Assembly: GCA_016214145.1 (NCBI GenBank)
Contig: JACRPA010000002.1
Coordinates: 124,001-188,000, forward strand
Source: Rhodocyclales bacterium
GTDB lineage: Bacteria > Pseudomonadota > Gammaproteobacteria > Burkholderiales > Rhodocyclaceae
DNA length: 64,000 nucleotides
Direction of reading: 5' to 3'
In this document: one piece after another, positions 9,424 to 18,122 of the stretch
Layout: each line of letters starts with the position of its first letter
How positions within the stretch are numbered: the first letter of the stretch is position 1
The notes under the pieces: generated by a model
Databases searched by the model: none
Told to the model about the DNA's origin: nothing
Seen by the model: only the letters and a program-made list of their open reading frames with translations
Translations under genes and position numbers: made by a program

Positions 9424-9810
9424 TCAGTGCTTGGGAAACACCAGTCCGAGGTCCTCGACGAACTCGGCCAGCCCGGCCGCTTCCAGTTCGTCCATGGTTT
9501 TCAGCATATACGGATGCAGGCGGCCTTGCCGGATCAATGCCGGCAGCGGCGCCCAGCCGGCTTCGCGCAGGGCCGCCAGCGCTTCCGCGTCGGCCACCAG
9601 CAGCACGGCCACGTCCTCGCCGGCCGCTCCGCTATACTCGCGCAATACCGCGCGGCAGCCGTCGGCCTCGCTGCGCCAGAGGAGCAGGGTGCCGCGGCGA
9701 GCGGCAAAATCGTCCCGCCGCAGCAGGCCGATCGAGGCGTTCGAAGCCGGCATGCCCTCGCGGTTCAGCATCGCTTGCCAGCCTGCGCAATTGAAAAATC
9801 CGTCTTCCAT
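9424..9810 (-). CDS. Orphan protein, paralogue of 8851..9318
   Basis: GWQAMLNREGM...AVLLVADAEALAALREA...IRQGRLHPYMLKTMDELEAAGLAEFVEDLGLVF. Confidence 0.7.
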   Translation of the reverse strand: MEDGFFNCAGWQAMLNREGMPASNASIGLLRRDDFAARRGTLLLWRSEADGCRAVLREYSGAAGEDVAVLLVADAEALAALREAGWAPLPALIRQGRLHPYMLKTMDELEAAGLAEFVEDLGLVFPKH

Positions 9811-9870
9811 CTATGCCCATGCCACCGAGTCAAGAAACGGTCAGATATATAGCATGATAAGATCGAAAAC

Positions 9871-9914
9871 TGCAACGTACTGCATCAATATTTCTATAAA
9901 TGCACAATAATGCA
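9871..9914. promoter_or_regulatory. Two TGCA-N6-TGCA direct repeats in divergent promoter region
   Basis: TGCA at 9871, 9881, 9901, 9911 (10/20/10 bp spacing). Confidence 0.55.
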
Positions 9915-9937
9915 GAAACCTTTGGGTCGAAAGCCCG

Positions 9938-11050
9938 ATGAAATCGGCAACCGGCATCGATCTTGAAGCCGTGCTGAACCGTTCCCGCCCGGCGCTGGCG
10001 CGGGCCATCACCCTGCTGGAAAACGACCGGCCGGGCGCAGCCGAACTGATGGCCGAACTGGCGCCGCGTTGCGGCCGCGCCCACGTCGTCGGCATCACCG
10101 GGGCACCGGGCGCCGGCAAGTCCACCCTCATCAACGCCCTGCTGGGCGAATTCACCCGGCGCGGGCGCAGCGTCGCCGTCGTCGCCGTCGATCCCTCCAG
10201 CCCGATCAGCGGCGGCTCCATCCTCGGCGACCGCCTGCGCATGGACGAGCACGGCTCGCGCGACGACGTCTTCATCCGCTCGGTGTCCTCGCGCGGCCAC
10301 CTCGGCGGACTGTCGCGCAACACCGGACGCATCATCGACGTCTTCGATGCCGTCGGCTTCGACACGGTGATCGTCGAGACGGTCGGCGCCGGCCAGTCGG
10401 AAGTGGAGATCCGCCATTTCGCCGACAGCAACATCGTCGTCTGCCCGCCCGGCCTGGGCGACGACGTGCAGGCCATCAAGGCCGGCATCATCGAGATCGC
10501 CGACCTGTTGGTGGTGAACAAAGCCGACCTGCCGCAGGCCGAGCGCACCGTGCTCGACCTCACCACGGCGACCCACCTGCGCCACCGCAAGGATTGGCAG
10601 GTGAAGGTGCTGCGCACCGTGGCGACCAGCGGCGAGGGCGTCGCCGCGCTGGCCGACGCCATCGAGGAACACGGCCGCGCCACCGGCATTGGCAAGCGCC
10701 TGAAGCGCGCGCCGTCCGGTCCTGCGCCGCAGGCGACGGACGAGGAACTCTTCGCGCAATTGCGCCGCTGGCGCGCCGCCGGCAAGGGCGTGGCGCTGGC
10801 CACCGTGGTGAAGACCTGGGGCTCCTCGCCGCGGCCGGAGGGCAGCCATCTGGCGGTGGAGGCGGACGGCGCCTTCGTCGGCTCGGTTTCCGGCGGCTGC
10901 ATCGAGGGCGCCGTCATCGGCGAGGCGCAGGCCGCCATCGCCGACGGCCAGCCGCGCCTGATCGAATTCGGCGTCTCCGACGAGCGCGCCTGGGAAGTCG
11001 GGCTGGCCTGTGGCGGCAAGGTGCAGGTCTACGTGGAGCGCATCGGATGA
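9938..11050 (+). CDS. Fusion: MeaB/ArgK-like P-loop GTPase + XdhC/CoxI N-terminal domain
   Basis: GITGAPGAGKSTLINALL, DPSSPISGGSILGDRLRM, NKAD; then LRRWRAAGKGVALATVVKTWGSSPRPEGSHLAVEADGAFVGSVSGGCIEGAV in one frame. Confidence 0.92.
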   Translation: MKSATGIDLEAVLNRSRPALARAITLLENDRPGAAELMAELAPRCGRAHVVGITGAPGAGKSTLINALLGEFTRRGRSVAVVAVDPSSPISGGSILGDRLRMDEHGSRDDVFIRSVSSRGHLGGLSRNTGRIIDVFDAVGFDTVIVETVGAGQSEVEIRHFADSNIVVCPPGLGDDVQAIKAGIIEIADLLVVNKADLPQAERTVLDLTTATHLRHRKDWQVKVLRTVATSGEGVAALADAIEEHGRATGIGKRLKRAPSGPAPQATDEELFAQLRRWRAAGKGVALATVVKTWGSSPRPEGSHLAVEADGAFVGSVSGGCIEGAVIGEAQAAIADGQPRLIEFGVSDERAWEVGLACGGKVQVYVERIG

Positions 11051-11075
11051 ATTGCGAACCTGCCCGGCAGAACCC

Positions 11076-11138
11076 GTGGGAGCGGCGTCCTCGCCGCGAT
11101 TACAGCCGCCAATATCGCGGCGAGGACGCCGCTCCCAC
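11076..11138. repeat. REP-like inverted pair, family B
   Basis: GTGGGAGCGGCGTCCTCGCCGCGA...TCGCGGCGAGGACGCCGCTCCCAC. Confidence 0.9.
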
Positions 11139-11180
11139 AGTGGTGTTCATGAATCCCCGCTTTCGCGGGAATGACGAGAA

Positions 11181-11867
11181 ATGAAGACCGAACTCTTCGA
11201 CCAATTGCTCGCCGAGCGCGCTGCCAAGCGCGCGGTGACGCTCGTCACCCGGCTTGCCGACGGCGCGCAGGCGCTGGTGATCGGTGATGAAATCTCCGGC
11301 GAACTCGAACTCGCGGCCGAGCAGCATGACGAAATCCGCCGCCGGCTGCGCAGCGACAAGAGCGGCACGCTGGAAACTTCCGACGGCGCGCTGTTCGCGC
11401 GCTGCTATTCGCAGCCGCCGCGCATGGTCATCGTCGGCGCCGTGCACATCACCCAGGCGCTGGCGCCGATGGCGGCGATGGCCGGCTTCGAGGTGATCGT
11501 CATCGATCCGCGCCGCGCCTTCGCCACCTCGGAGCGCCTGCCCGGCGTGACGGTGACGACGGAATGGCCCGACGAAGCGCTGGCGCGCATCGGCCTTGAC
11601 GCGCAGACCGCCGTGGTGACCCTCTCGCACGATCCCAAGCTCGACGACCCGGCGCTGATCGCGGCGCTGAAAAGTCAGTGCTTTTACATCGGCGCCCTCG
11701 GCAGCAAGCGCACCCATGCCGCCCGCGTCGAGCGCCTCCTGGCCGAGGGGCTGGGCGCGGAACTGCATCGCATCCGTGCGCCGGTCGGGCTGGACCTGGG
11801 CGGACGCTCCCCGGCGGAGATCGCCGTGTCGGTGCTCGCGCAAGTGATTCAAGCGCGCTACCGATGA
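11181..11867 (+). CDS. XdhC-family protein, Rossmann-domain half
   Basis: PPRMVIVGAVHITQALAPMAAMAGFEVIVIDPR...YIGALGSKRTHAARVERL...RIRAPVGLDLGGRSPAEIAVSVLAQVI. Confidence 0.92.
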   Translation: MKTELFDQLLAERAAKRAVTLVTRLADGAQALVIGDEISGELELAAEQHDEIRRRLRSDKSGTLETSDGALFARCYSQPPRMVIVGAVHITQALAPMAAMAGFEVIVIDPRRAFATSERLPGVTVTTEWPDEALARIGLDAQTAVVTLSHDPKLDDPALIAALKSQCFYIGALGSKRTHAARVERLLAEGLGAELHRIRAPVGLDLGGRSPAEIAVSVLAQVIQARYR

Positions 11868-11970
11868 CAGCCATCCCCCCGTCCCCCTTCCCGCGGAAGG
11901 GGGTGACACCGGATCGCTGCGCTCACAGGGCGTTGACGGTGCCTCCTTGGGGCGGCCCGGCGGAGGCGCA

Positions 11971-13602
11971 ATGATCTTCGGCGAATTCCGCTGCGACGAG
12001 GCCGAGGGCGTGACGCTCGCCCACACGCTGAACCTCGGCGAAAAGACGCTGAAGAAGGGCCGCGTTCTGACTTCCGCGGACATATCCCTGCTCGAACAGG
12101 CCGGCATCGCCGTCGTCACCGGCGCGCGCATGCAGGCGGGCGACCTCGACGAGAACGCCGGCGCCGGCGAGATCGCCGCGCTGCTGGTCGGCCCGAACAC
12201 GGAAACCCGCCGCCCCTACACCGGCCGCTGCAACGTGCACGCTTCGAAGCGCGGCGTGCTGCGGGTGGACGCCGCGCGCATCGACGCCATCAACCAACTC
12301 GACGAGGCCATCGCCATCGGCACGCTGCCCGACCATGCCCTGGCGCGCCACGGCCAGGTGCTCGCCACGGTGAAGATCATCCCCTTCGCCGTGACGCGCG
12401 AGCTGGTCGAGCGCTGCCGCGCCATCGCCGCGGGCAGGCCGCTGCTCAAGCTCGCCGAATTGCAACCGCGCCGCGCCGCGCTGATCCTGGGCGAGCTGCC
12501 GGGCATGAAGGAGAACGTTTTCCGCGGCACCGTCACCGCCACGCGCAACCGGCTGGAAGGCCTCGGCAGCCGCCTCGCCCTGGTGCTGCGCTGCCGCCAC
12601 GAACGGCGCGAGATCGAGGCCCAGTTGCGCCAGGCGCTTGCTGCCGGCTGCGATCTGCTGCTGGTCGCCGGCGCCACGGTGACCAAGGACCGCCTCGACG
12701 TCGTGCCCGCCGCGGTGACGGCGGCCGGCGGTACGATCGAGCACTTCGGCATGCCGGTCGAGCCGGGCAACATGCTGCTGCTCGCGAACCTTGGTGCCGT
12801 GCCGGTGCTGGTGCTGCCCGGCTGCGCCCGCTCGCGCCGCTCGAACGGTCTCGACTGGGCGCTGCAGCGCCTGTTGGCCGGCCTGCCGCTGACCCGCGCC
12901 GAGATCATGCGCATGGGCGTCGGCGGCCTCATCCGCAGCCCGCTGGAACCCGAGGACGAGGAGGAGGGCGAGGTGGAGAGCGTGCCGAGCGTTCCCGCCG
13001 GCGCGCCGAACGTTGCCGCGCTGGTGCTCGCCGCGGGGCAGTCGTCGCGCATGGGCGGCACGAACAAGCTGCTCGCCGAGGTCGACGGCGTGCCGATGGT
13101 GCTGCGCGCGGTGAACGCCGCGCTGGCCTCGAAGGCCGCCTCGGTGACGGTGGTGCTCGGCCATGAAGCGGAAATGGTCGAGACCCTGCTCGCCGGACGC
13201 AAGGTGACTATCGTGCGCAACCCCGAATTCGCGCAGGGCATGTCCACCTCGCTGCGCGCCGGCATTGCGGCGTTGCCGGTGGAGGCCGAAGCGGCCGTGG
13301 TGCTGCTCGCCGACATGCCGCGCGTGAATGCCGTGCATGTCGACCGCCTGATCGACGCCTTCGAGGCGAAGCAGCCGGCCATCGTCGTGCCGCAGCGGAA
13401 CGGAAAGCGCGGCAATCCCATCCTCTGGCCGCGCGAGTTCTTCGCCAGGATGCAGGCGGTGAGCGGCGACAAGGGCGCGCGCGGTTTGCTCGAAGAACAT
13501 CCCCAGCGCATCCGCAGCATCGAGATGGGCGACGACGCCATCCATGCGGATGTCGATACGCCGGACCACCTGCAGGCGCTGAAAACGGCAGCCGAGCGAT
13601 GA
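11971..13602 (+). CDS. Molybdopterin-binding domain fused to MobA/MocA-like nucleotidyltransferase
   Basis: MoeA/CinA-like N-terminus; LVLAAGQSSRMGGTNKLLAEVDGVPMV nucleotidyltransferase signature. Confidence 0.88.
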   Translation: MIFGEFRCDEAEGVTLAHTLNLGEKTLKKGRVLTSADISLLEQAGIAVVTGARMQAGDLDENAGAGEIAALLVGPNTETRRPYTGRCNVHASKRGVLRVDAARIDAINQLDEAIAIGTLPDHALARHGQVLATVKIIPFAVTRELVERCRAIAAGRPLLKLAELQPRRAALILGELPGMKENVFRGTVTATRNRLEGLGSRLALVLRCRHERREIEAQLRQALAAGCDLLLVAGATVTKDRLDVVPAAVTAAGGTIEHFGMPVEPGNMLLLANLGAVPVLVLPGCARSRRSNGLDWALQRLLAGLPLTRAEIMRMGVGGLIRSPLEPEDEEEGEVESVPSVPAGAPNVAALVLAAGQSSRMGGTNKLLAEVDGVPMVLRAVNAALASKAASVTVVLGHEAEMVETLLAGRKVTIVRNPEFAQGMSTSLRAGIAALPVEAEAAVVLLADMPRVNAVHVDRLIDAFEAKQPAIVVPQRNGKRGNPILWPREFFARMQAVSGDKGARGLLEEHPQRIRSIEMGDDAIHADVDTPDHLQALKTAAER

Positions 13603-13628
13603 AATCCGGCCGGGCAATGAATCCGAAT

Positions 13629-13716
13629 GTGGGAGCGGCGTCCTCGCCGCGAATTGGCGCTGCACCCCAAGGGCACTTCCTGCGGGGCGCAATCGCGGCG
13701 AGGACGCCGCTCCCAC
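13629..13716. repeat. REP-like inverted pair, family B, with long linker
   Basis: GTGGGAGCGGCGTCCTCGCCGCGA...linker...TCGCGGCGAGGACGCCGCTCCCAC. Confidence 0.9.
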
Positions 13717-13726
13717 AGGGAAAACC

Positions 13727-14941
13727 ATGAACTTCTCTCCGGCCAAATGGCGCAGGCACTTTCCGCTGCTGGCGGCCCACCACGAGCTGCATTACCTCGA
13801 CAATGCCGCCACCGGGCAGACCTGCGCCGCAGCGCTGAATGCGGCGACGGCCTTCGATACACAGTCGCGCGCCAACGTCCTGCGCGGCACCTACCGCCTC
13901 GCCGAGCAGGCCGACGCCGCCTACGAGAACGCGCGGCGGCAGGCCGCCGCCTACCTGAATGCCGCGGGCTCGGAAGAGGTGGTGTTCACCGCCGGCACCA
14001 CGGCCTCGATCAACCTCGTCGCCCATGCCTTCGGCGAAGGGTTGCATGCCGGCGACGAGGTCGTGCTGAGCCTCGCCGAGCACCACAGCAATTTCGTGCC
14101 CTGGCAGATGCTGCGCGAGCGGCGCGGCGTCGTGCTGCGCCTCCTGCCGCTCACGGCCGACGGCCGCATCGACCTTTCCCGCCTCGGCGAAACGCTGACG
14201 CCGCGCTGCAAGCTGGCTGCCGTCACGCATGCCTCCAACGTCACCGGCGCCGTCACCGGCCTGGCGCCGATCGTCGCCGCCGCCCGCGCCGTCGGCGCCC
14301 GCGTGCTGATCGACGGCGCGCAGGCGGTGCAGCACGGCCCGGTGGATGTCGCCGCGCTCGGCGCGGATTTCTACGCCTTCTCCGGCCACAAGGCCTTCGG
14401 TCCCACCGGAGTCGGCGTGCTGTGGGGCAGGGGTGAGGCGCTGGCCGCGCTGCCGCCCTTCCTCGGCGGCGGCGGCATGATCGGGCGCGTGACGGTTGAG
14501 GAAACAACTTATGCTCCACCGCCGCGCCGCTTCGAGGCCGGCACGCCGCCCATCGCCCAGGCCATCGGTCTGGGCGCGGCGCTCGACTGGCTGCGCGCGC
14601 AGCCATGGGCGGACATGAACGCCCACACGGCGCGCCTCGCGCAGCGGCTGATCGACGGACTCGCCGTGCTACGGGGACTGACTTTTCTCGGGCCGCGCGA
14701 TCTGAAGGAGCGCCTGCCCATCGTCTCCTTCAATCTTGAAGGCATACACCCGCACGACGCCTGCCAGGTGCTGGATGAATACGGCGTCGCCGTGCGCGGC
14801 GGCCACCACTGCGCCCAGCCGCTGATGGATTTCTTCGGCGTGCAGGGCGCCGTGCGCGCCAGCATCGCTCCCTACAACGACGACGCCGACATCGACGCCC
14901 TGCTGGCGGGCCTGCAGGATGCGGTACGAAAACTAAAATGA
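13727..14941 (+). CDS. Cysteine desulfurase, SufS-like (class V aminotransferase)
   Basis: DNAATGQTC, SGHKAFGPTGVGVLWG (PLP Lys), RGGHHCAQPLM (catalytic Cys). Confidence 0.92.
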   Translation: MNFSPAKWRRHFPLLAAHHELHYLDNAATGQTCAAALNAATAFDTQSRANVLRGTYRLAEQADAAYENARRQAAAYLNAAGSEEVVFTAGTTASINLVAHAFGEGLHAGDEVVLSLAEHHSNFVPWQMLRERRGVVLRLLPLTADGRIDLSRLGETLTPRCKLAAVTHASNVTGAVTGLAPIVAAARAVGARVLIDGAQAVQHGPVDVAALGADFYAFSGHKAFGPTGVGVLWGRGEALAALPPFLGGGGMIGRVTVEETTYAPPPRRFEAGTPPIAQAIGLGAALDWLRAQPWADMNAHTARLAQRLIDGLAVLRGLTFLGPRDLKERLPIVSFNLEGIHPHDACQVLDEYGVAVRGGHHCAQPLMDFFGVQGAVRASIAPYNDDADIDALLAGLQDAVRKLK

Positions 14942-14948
14942 AAAAACC

Positions 14949-15034
14949 ATTAACCACAGAGGCACAGAGACACAGAGAAAAGCAAATTAATGTTGTTTCT
15001 CTGTGTTCTCTGTGTCTCTGTGATGAAAAAGGTT
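14949..15034. repeat. Long inverted repeat, family D (CACAGAG micro-repeat arms)
   Basis: aaccacagaggcacagagacacagagaaa...tttctctgtgttctctgtgtctctgtg. Confidence 0.85.
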
Positions 15035-15038
15035 TTGC

Positions 15039-15464
15039 ATGAATTCTCCCGACCTCTACCAGCAGGCGCTGCTCGACCTCGCCAGGGCGGCCCACGGCGC
15101 AGGCACGCTGCCGTCGCCCGACGGCAGCGTGCTGCGCGACAGCCCGCTGTGCGGCGACCGCGTGCGCCTGCAGGTGGCGCTGGAGGCCGGCCGCATCACG
15201 GCCATCGCCCACGACGTGAAGGGCTGCCTGCTCTGCCGCGCCGCCGCCTCGCTGGTCGGTCTGCACGGCACCGGCCTGAATGCGACGGAGGCGGATGCCC
15301 TGCGCGGGCAGGTCGCCGCGACGCTGGCCGGCAGCGAGCCGCCGCCCGGCTGGCCGGAACTCGCCCTCTTCGCGCCGGTGCGCCCCCACCGCAACCGCCA
15401 CGGCTGCGTGCTGCTGCCCTTCGAGGCGCTGGCGGCCGCACTGGACAGCCACAGCCGCGCTTAG
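15039..15464 (+). CDS. SufU/IscU-like Fe-S scaffold or sulfurtransferase partner
   Basis: DLYQQALLDLARAAHGAG...SPLCGDRVRL...VKGCLLCRAAASL. Confidence 0.82.
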   Translation: MNSPDLYQQALLDLARAAHGAGTLPSPDGSVLRDSPLCGDRVRLQVALEAGRITAIAHDVKGCLLCRAAASLVGLHGTGLNATEADALRGQVAATLAGSEPPPGWPELALFAPVRPHRNRHGCVLLPFEALAAALDSHSRA

Positions 15465-15476
15465 CATACTGGCGTC

Positions 15477-15932
15477 ATGACATTCCAGTTCGGCAAGAAG
15501 CCGCAGCAGCAGACGGCACAGCCTGCGCAGGAAAAATCCGCCGCCGAGGTGAAGGCCGAACGCAGGCGCGTTTTCCAGGAAGCGGCGGAACTTGCCCGGC
15601 GGCGGCGCGAACGCATCGCGGCGGTGCAGGCCGGCCGGCTGCCGCGCGAGGCCCTCGATGCCGGCGAACGGATCCTCCTCGCGTCCTACGAGCGCAGGGA
15701 GGAAACCGAACAGCGCCCGGGCTTCTTCGAAAGGCTGTCGAGGCGCATTGCCGGCAGCGGGCTGGGCACGCTCATCGCTTCGATCATTACGGCGTCGGCA
15801 TCCGCGCCCAGCAGTTGCGGCGGGGCGTATAACCCCTTCCTGCTCAGAGTGGCCGCCGTGCTGGGCAGCCTGGGCCTGGTTGTCCTGGCCGTCGCCGTCG
15901 CGGTGTGGGCATACAGGCACCTCTTCCTGTAG
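15477..15932 (+). CDS. Hypothetical membrane protein
   Basis: Charged N-terminus, C-terminal TM segment. Confidence 0.55.
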   Translation: MTFQFGKKPQQQTAQPAQEKSAAEVKAERRRVFQEAAELARRRRERIAAVQAGRLPREALDAGERILLASYERREETEQRPGFFERLSRRIAGSGLGTLIASIITASASAPSSCGGAYNPFLLRVAAVLGSLGLVVLAVAVAVWAYRHLFL

Positions 15933-16066
15933 GGCAGGCTTATCGGCCGATGTCCACCTGCGGAGTGGCGGAAATGCTTAAAGTCATCGCTTCCGCTGCC
16001 GTTTACTGAGAATACGCGCGATCGCGGAAGGGTCTGCGCTTGTGCTGAACCGCCCCGGAGATCCCG

Positions 16067-16963
16067 ATGTTCAAGCTGCTTTGGAACAACCCCAGCCCGC
16101 CCAAGGGCCGCGAAGAAGCCGCGGACATGGTGCTGGACGGCGACCGGATGAAAATGCTCGGCGAGCACTTTCCGATCGGCAAGAAGGTGCGCTACTTTCC
16201 GGAATACCAGCGGGACATCGTTTTCCACACCATCATCATCGCCTGGCGGGTGAACGACCATTACATCTACTCGCGCGAGGCGATCCGGCGGGACGAGGAT
16301 GGCCTGCCCGAATCCTTCCTGGTCGGCGAACGGAAGACCCGGCTGGCGCTGGACAAGGTCAGGCGGCTGCAATTGATGGTGCCCGACACGACCGACATGG
16401 AAAGAACGCTGGACTACATCCGCCGGGCCAACCTGGGCCGCAACGGCCAGTTCGTCCGCGGCAACGCCATCACGCTGATCGCCGACACCTGCCGCAACGG
16501 CATTCCCAGCGTCGACACGCAGGTCGACAGCCGCCTGCGCATGAAGGACGGTCCCTATACGGACAACCAGATGATCCTGCTGCGGCCGGACCTCGACACG
16601 CTGAAGATCGCCGACCAGCGGCAGAAGGCGCGCGTGCAAAGCCGCGTCCCGGTGAACCTCTACCTGAAGGAGGATGCGCCGCCCGTCGGCTGCATCCTCG
16701 GCGACTTCTCCGACGTGTCGCTGCGCCTGAAGGCCGCGCCCGGCCAGGCCATGCCGCCGCTGAAGGTGAACGACAAGGTGGTCGTCGTCATCAACCTCGG
16801 CGATGCCGCGAGCACCTACCGCATCAAGGGCAGCGTGTTCCGCGCGGCGGCGGACGCCTGCGTGATCAAGCTGAAGCAGCTCTACAAGGACGGCGATTTC
16901 TCCGCCATCAAGACGATGGACGTCCTGGAGATCAAGACGGGGCTGCTCAACCTGCGCTTTTGA
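16067..16963 (+). CDS. PilZ-domain-like protein
   Basis: RVQSRVPVNLYLKEDAPPVGCILGDFSDVSLRLKA. Confidence 0.7.
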   Translation: MFKLLWNNPSPPKGREEAADMVLDGDRMKMLGEHFPIGKKVRYFPEYQRDIVFHTIIIAWRVNDHYIYSREAIRRDEDGLPESFLVGERKTRLALDKVRRLQLMVPDTTDMERTLDYIRRANLGRNGQFVRGNAITLIADTCRNGIPSVDTQVDSRLRMKDGPYTDNQMILLRPDLDTLKIADQRQKARVQSRVPVNLYLKEDAPPVGCILGDFSDVSLRLKAAPGQAMPPLKVNDKVVVVINLGDAASTYRIKGSVFRAAADACVIKLKQLYKDGDFSAIKTMDVLEIKTGLLNLRF

Positions 16964-17133
16964 AACGGGCTGAAAGCCAACAGGGGCGCGGCTTTCCGGG
17001 CATCGACCGGATTCAAGCCCGATGTACTATGCCGTTCGATTGACTTCGAGCCTTGCCGCCTTACAATCTCCATGATCGGGTTACCACGGCAAGCCGTGGC
17101 ATGCCGATCATTTCCCACACAGCACAGGCCGTC

Positions 17134-17617
17134 ATGTCCCAGTTTGCTGTCAAATGGGTATTCAAGCTGGACGCAGACTACGTCTACAACCTCCGCCAGC
17201 ATCTCCCGGCGGATTGGAATGCGGGCGTGGCATTCCTGGACAGCAAGGGCCACAGGCGGCTGGAGATTCATCCAGACGGCGATGCCAGGGTGCTGGCCGG
17301 CTATGCGTGGGACGGATGCACGCCGAAATTCTCGGTTTTCGACATCGTGATCGGAACGCCGGACGGCGTTCCCAACGAAACGACCGGCAAGCCGAAGGCC
17401 TAACGCATCGCTCCTGCACGATGTCCTGTACCAGTTCCTGGATGCCCAACTGCCTCTCAAGCGGGCACAAGCCGATCTGGTGTTTCTTGAGATACTGACG
17501 AGGGATTCCTTCGCGCCGCGATGGGTTTATTACAAGGCGGTGCGGTGGTTCGGCTGGCTGTTCCGGTATTTCACCCGCTGGAAGAGAAGTTACGCTGGAA
17601 CGCGTGTTCCGCTCTAG
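17134..17617 (+). pseudogene. Frameshifted hypothetical protein (two in-phase halves)
   Basis: Frame 1 ends ...GKPKA* at 17403; +1 frame from 17402 continues NASLLHDVLYQFLDAQLPLKRAQADLVFLEILTRDSFAPRWVYYKAVRWFGWLFRYFTRWKRSYAGTRVPL* at 17617. Confidence 0.65.
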
Positions 17618-17656
17618 AGACAGCGAGCGATCATTATTCAATTTTGGGGGCAGGCA

Positions 17657-18001
17657 ATGCAAGAATGCCTTGGTCGGCAGCAAGTCGGCAAAATCAAATC
17701 GCCGGATAAGGCATGCCTGACACGTGTGATCGCCATTGCAATTGTGGCGAGTGTTTGCAGTTCGGGCTTTGTGCAGGCGCAGTCAGGCAAACTTGGCGCG
17801 TACTCCGGCACAATCAATGTGTCGGGAACGGAGATCAATCCCCGGGTTAGTTATCGCGCCAGCGTCAAGGTAAGCCTGCCAGTCACCCAACGCGAAAGGT
17901 ACCTTTGGCTGCTCCAATATGCCGGAAAGCCTGTCGGCACAGGCTATCCGGATGGTATATTGCTTGGACTTGTGGCTGGTGTCGTGAGACTAAACGCATG
18001 A
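17657..18001 (+). CDS. Hypothetical protein with hydrophobic signal/TM segment
   Basis: ACLTRVIAIAIVASVCSSGFVQAQS. Confidence 0.5.
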   Translation: MQECLGRQQVGKIKSPDKACLTRVIAIAIVASVCSSGFVQAQSGKLGAYSGTINVSGTEINPRVSYRASVKVSLPVTQRERYLWLLQYAGKPVGTGYPDGILLGLVAGVVRLNA

Positions 18002-18119
18002 CTGAAAAGCGCCTAGATATGGATACTTCGTGGTTGCCATATATAGACACTTGTATCTATATATGGATGCTTGTATCCACTAATGGCAACCTATTGATGA
18101 CGTCTACTTCACGTTAGAG
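17988..18119 (+). repeat. Possible long (VCR-sized) attC-like site, left end of cassette array
   Basis: Imperfect palindrome (GGTTGCCA...TGGCAACC; CATATATAGA...TCTATATATG) ending ACGTTAGAG before next ORF; 5' core is degenerate. Confidence 0.4.
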
Positions 18120-18122
18120 CGC

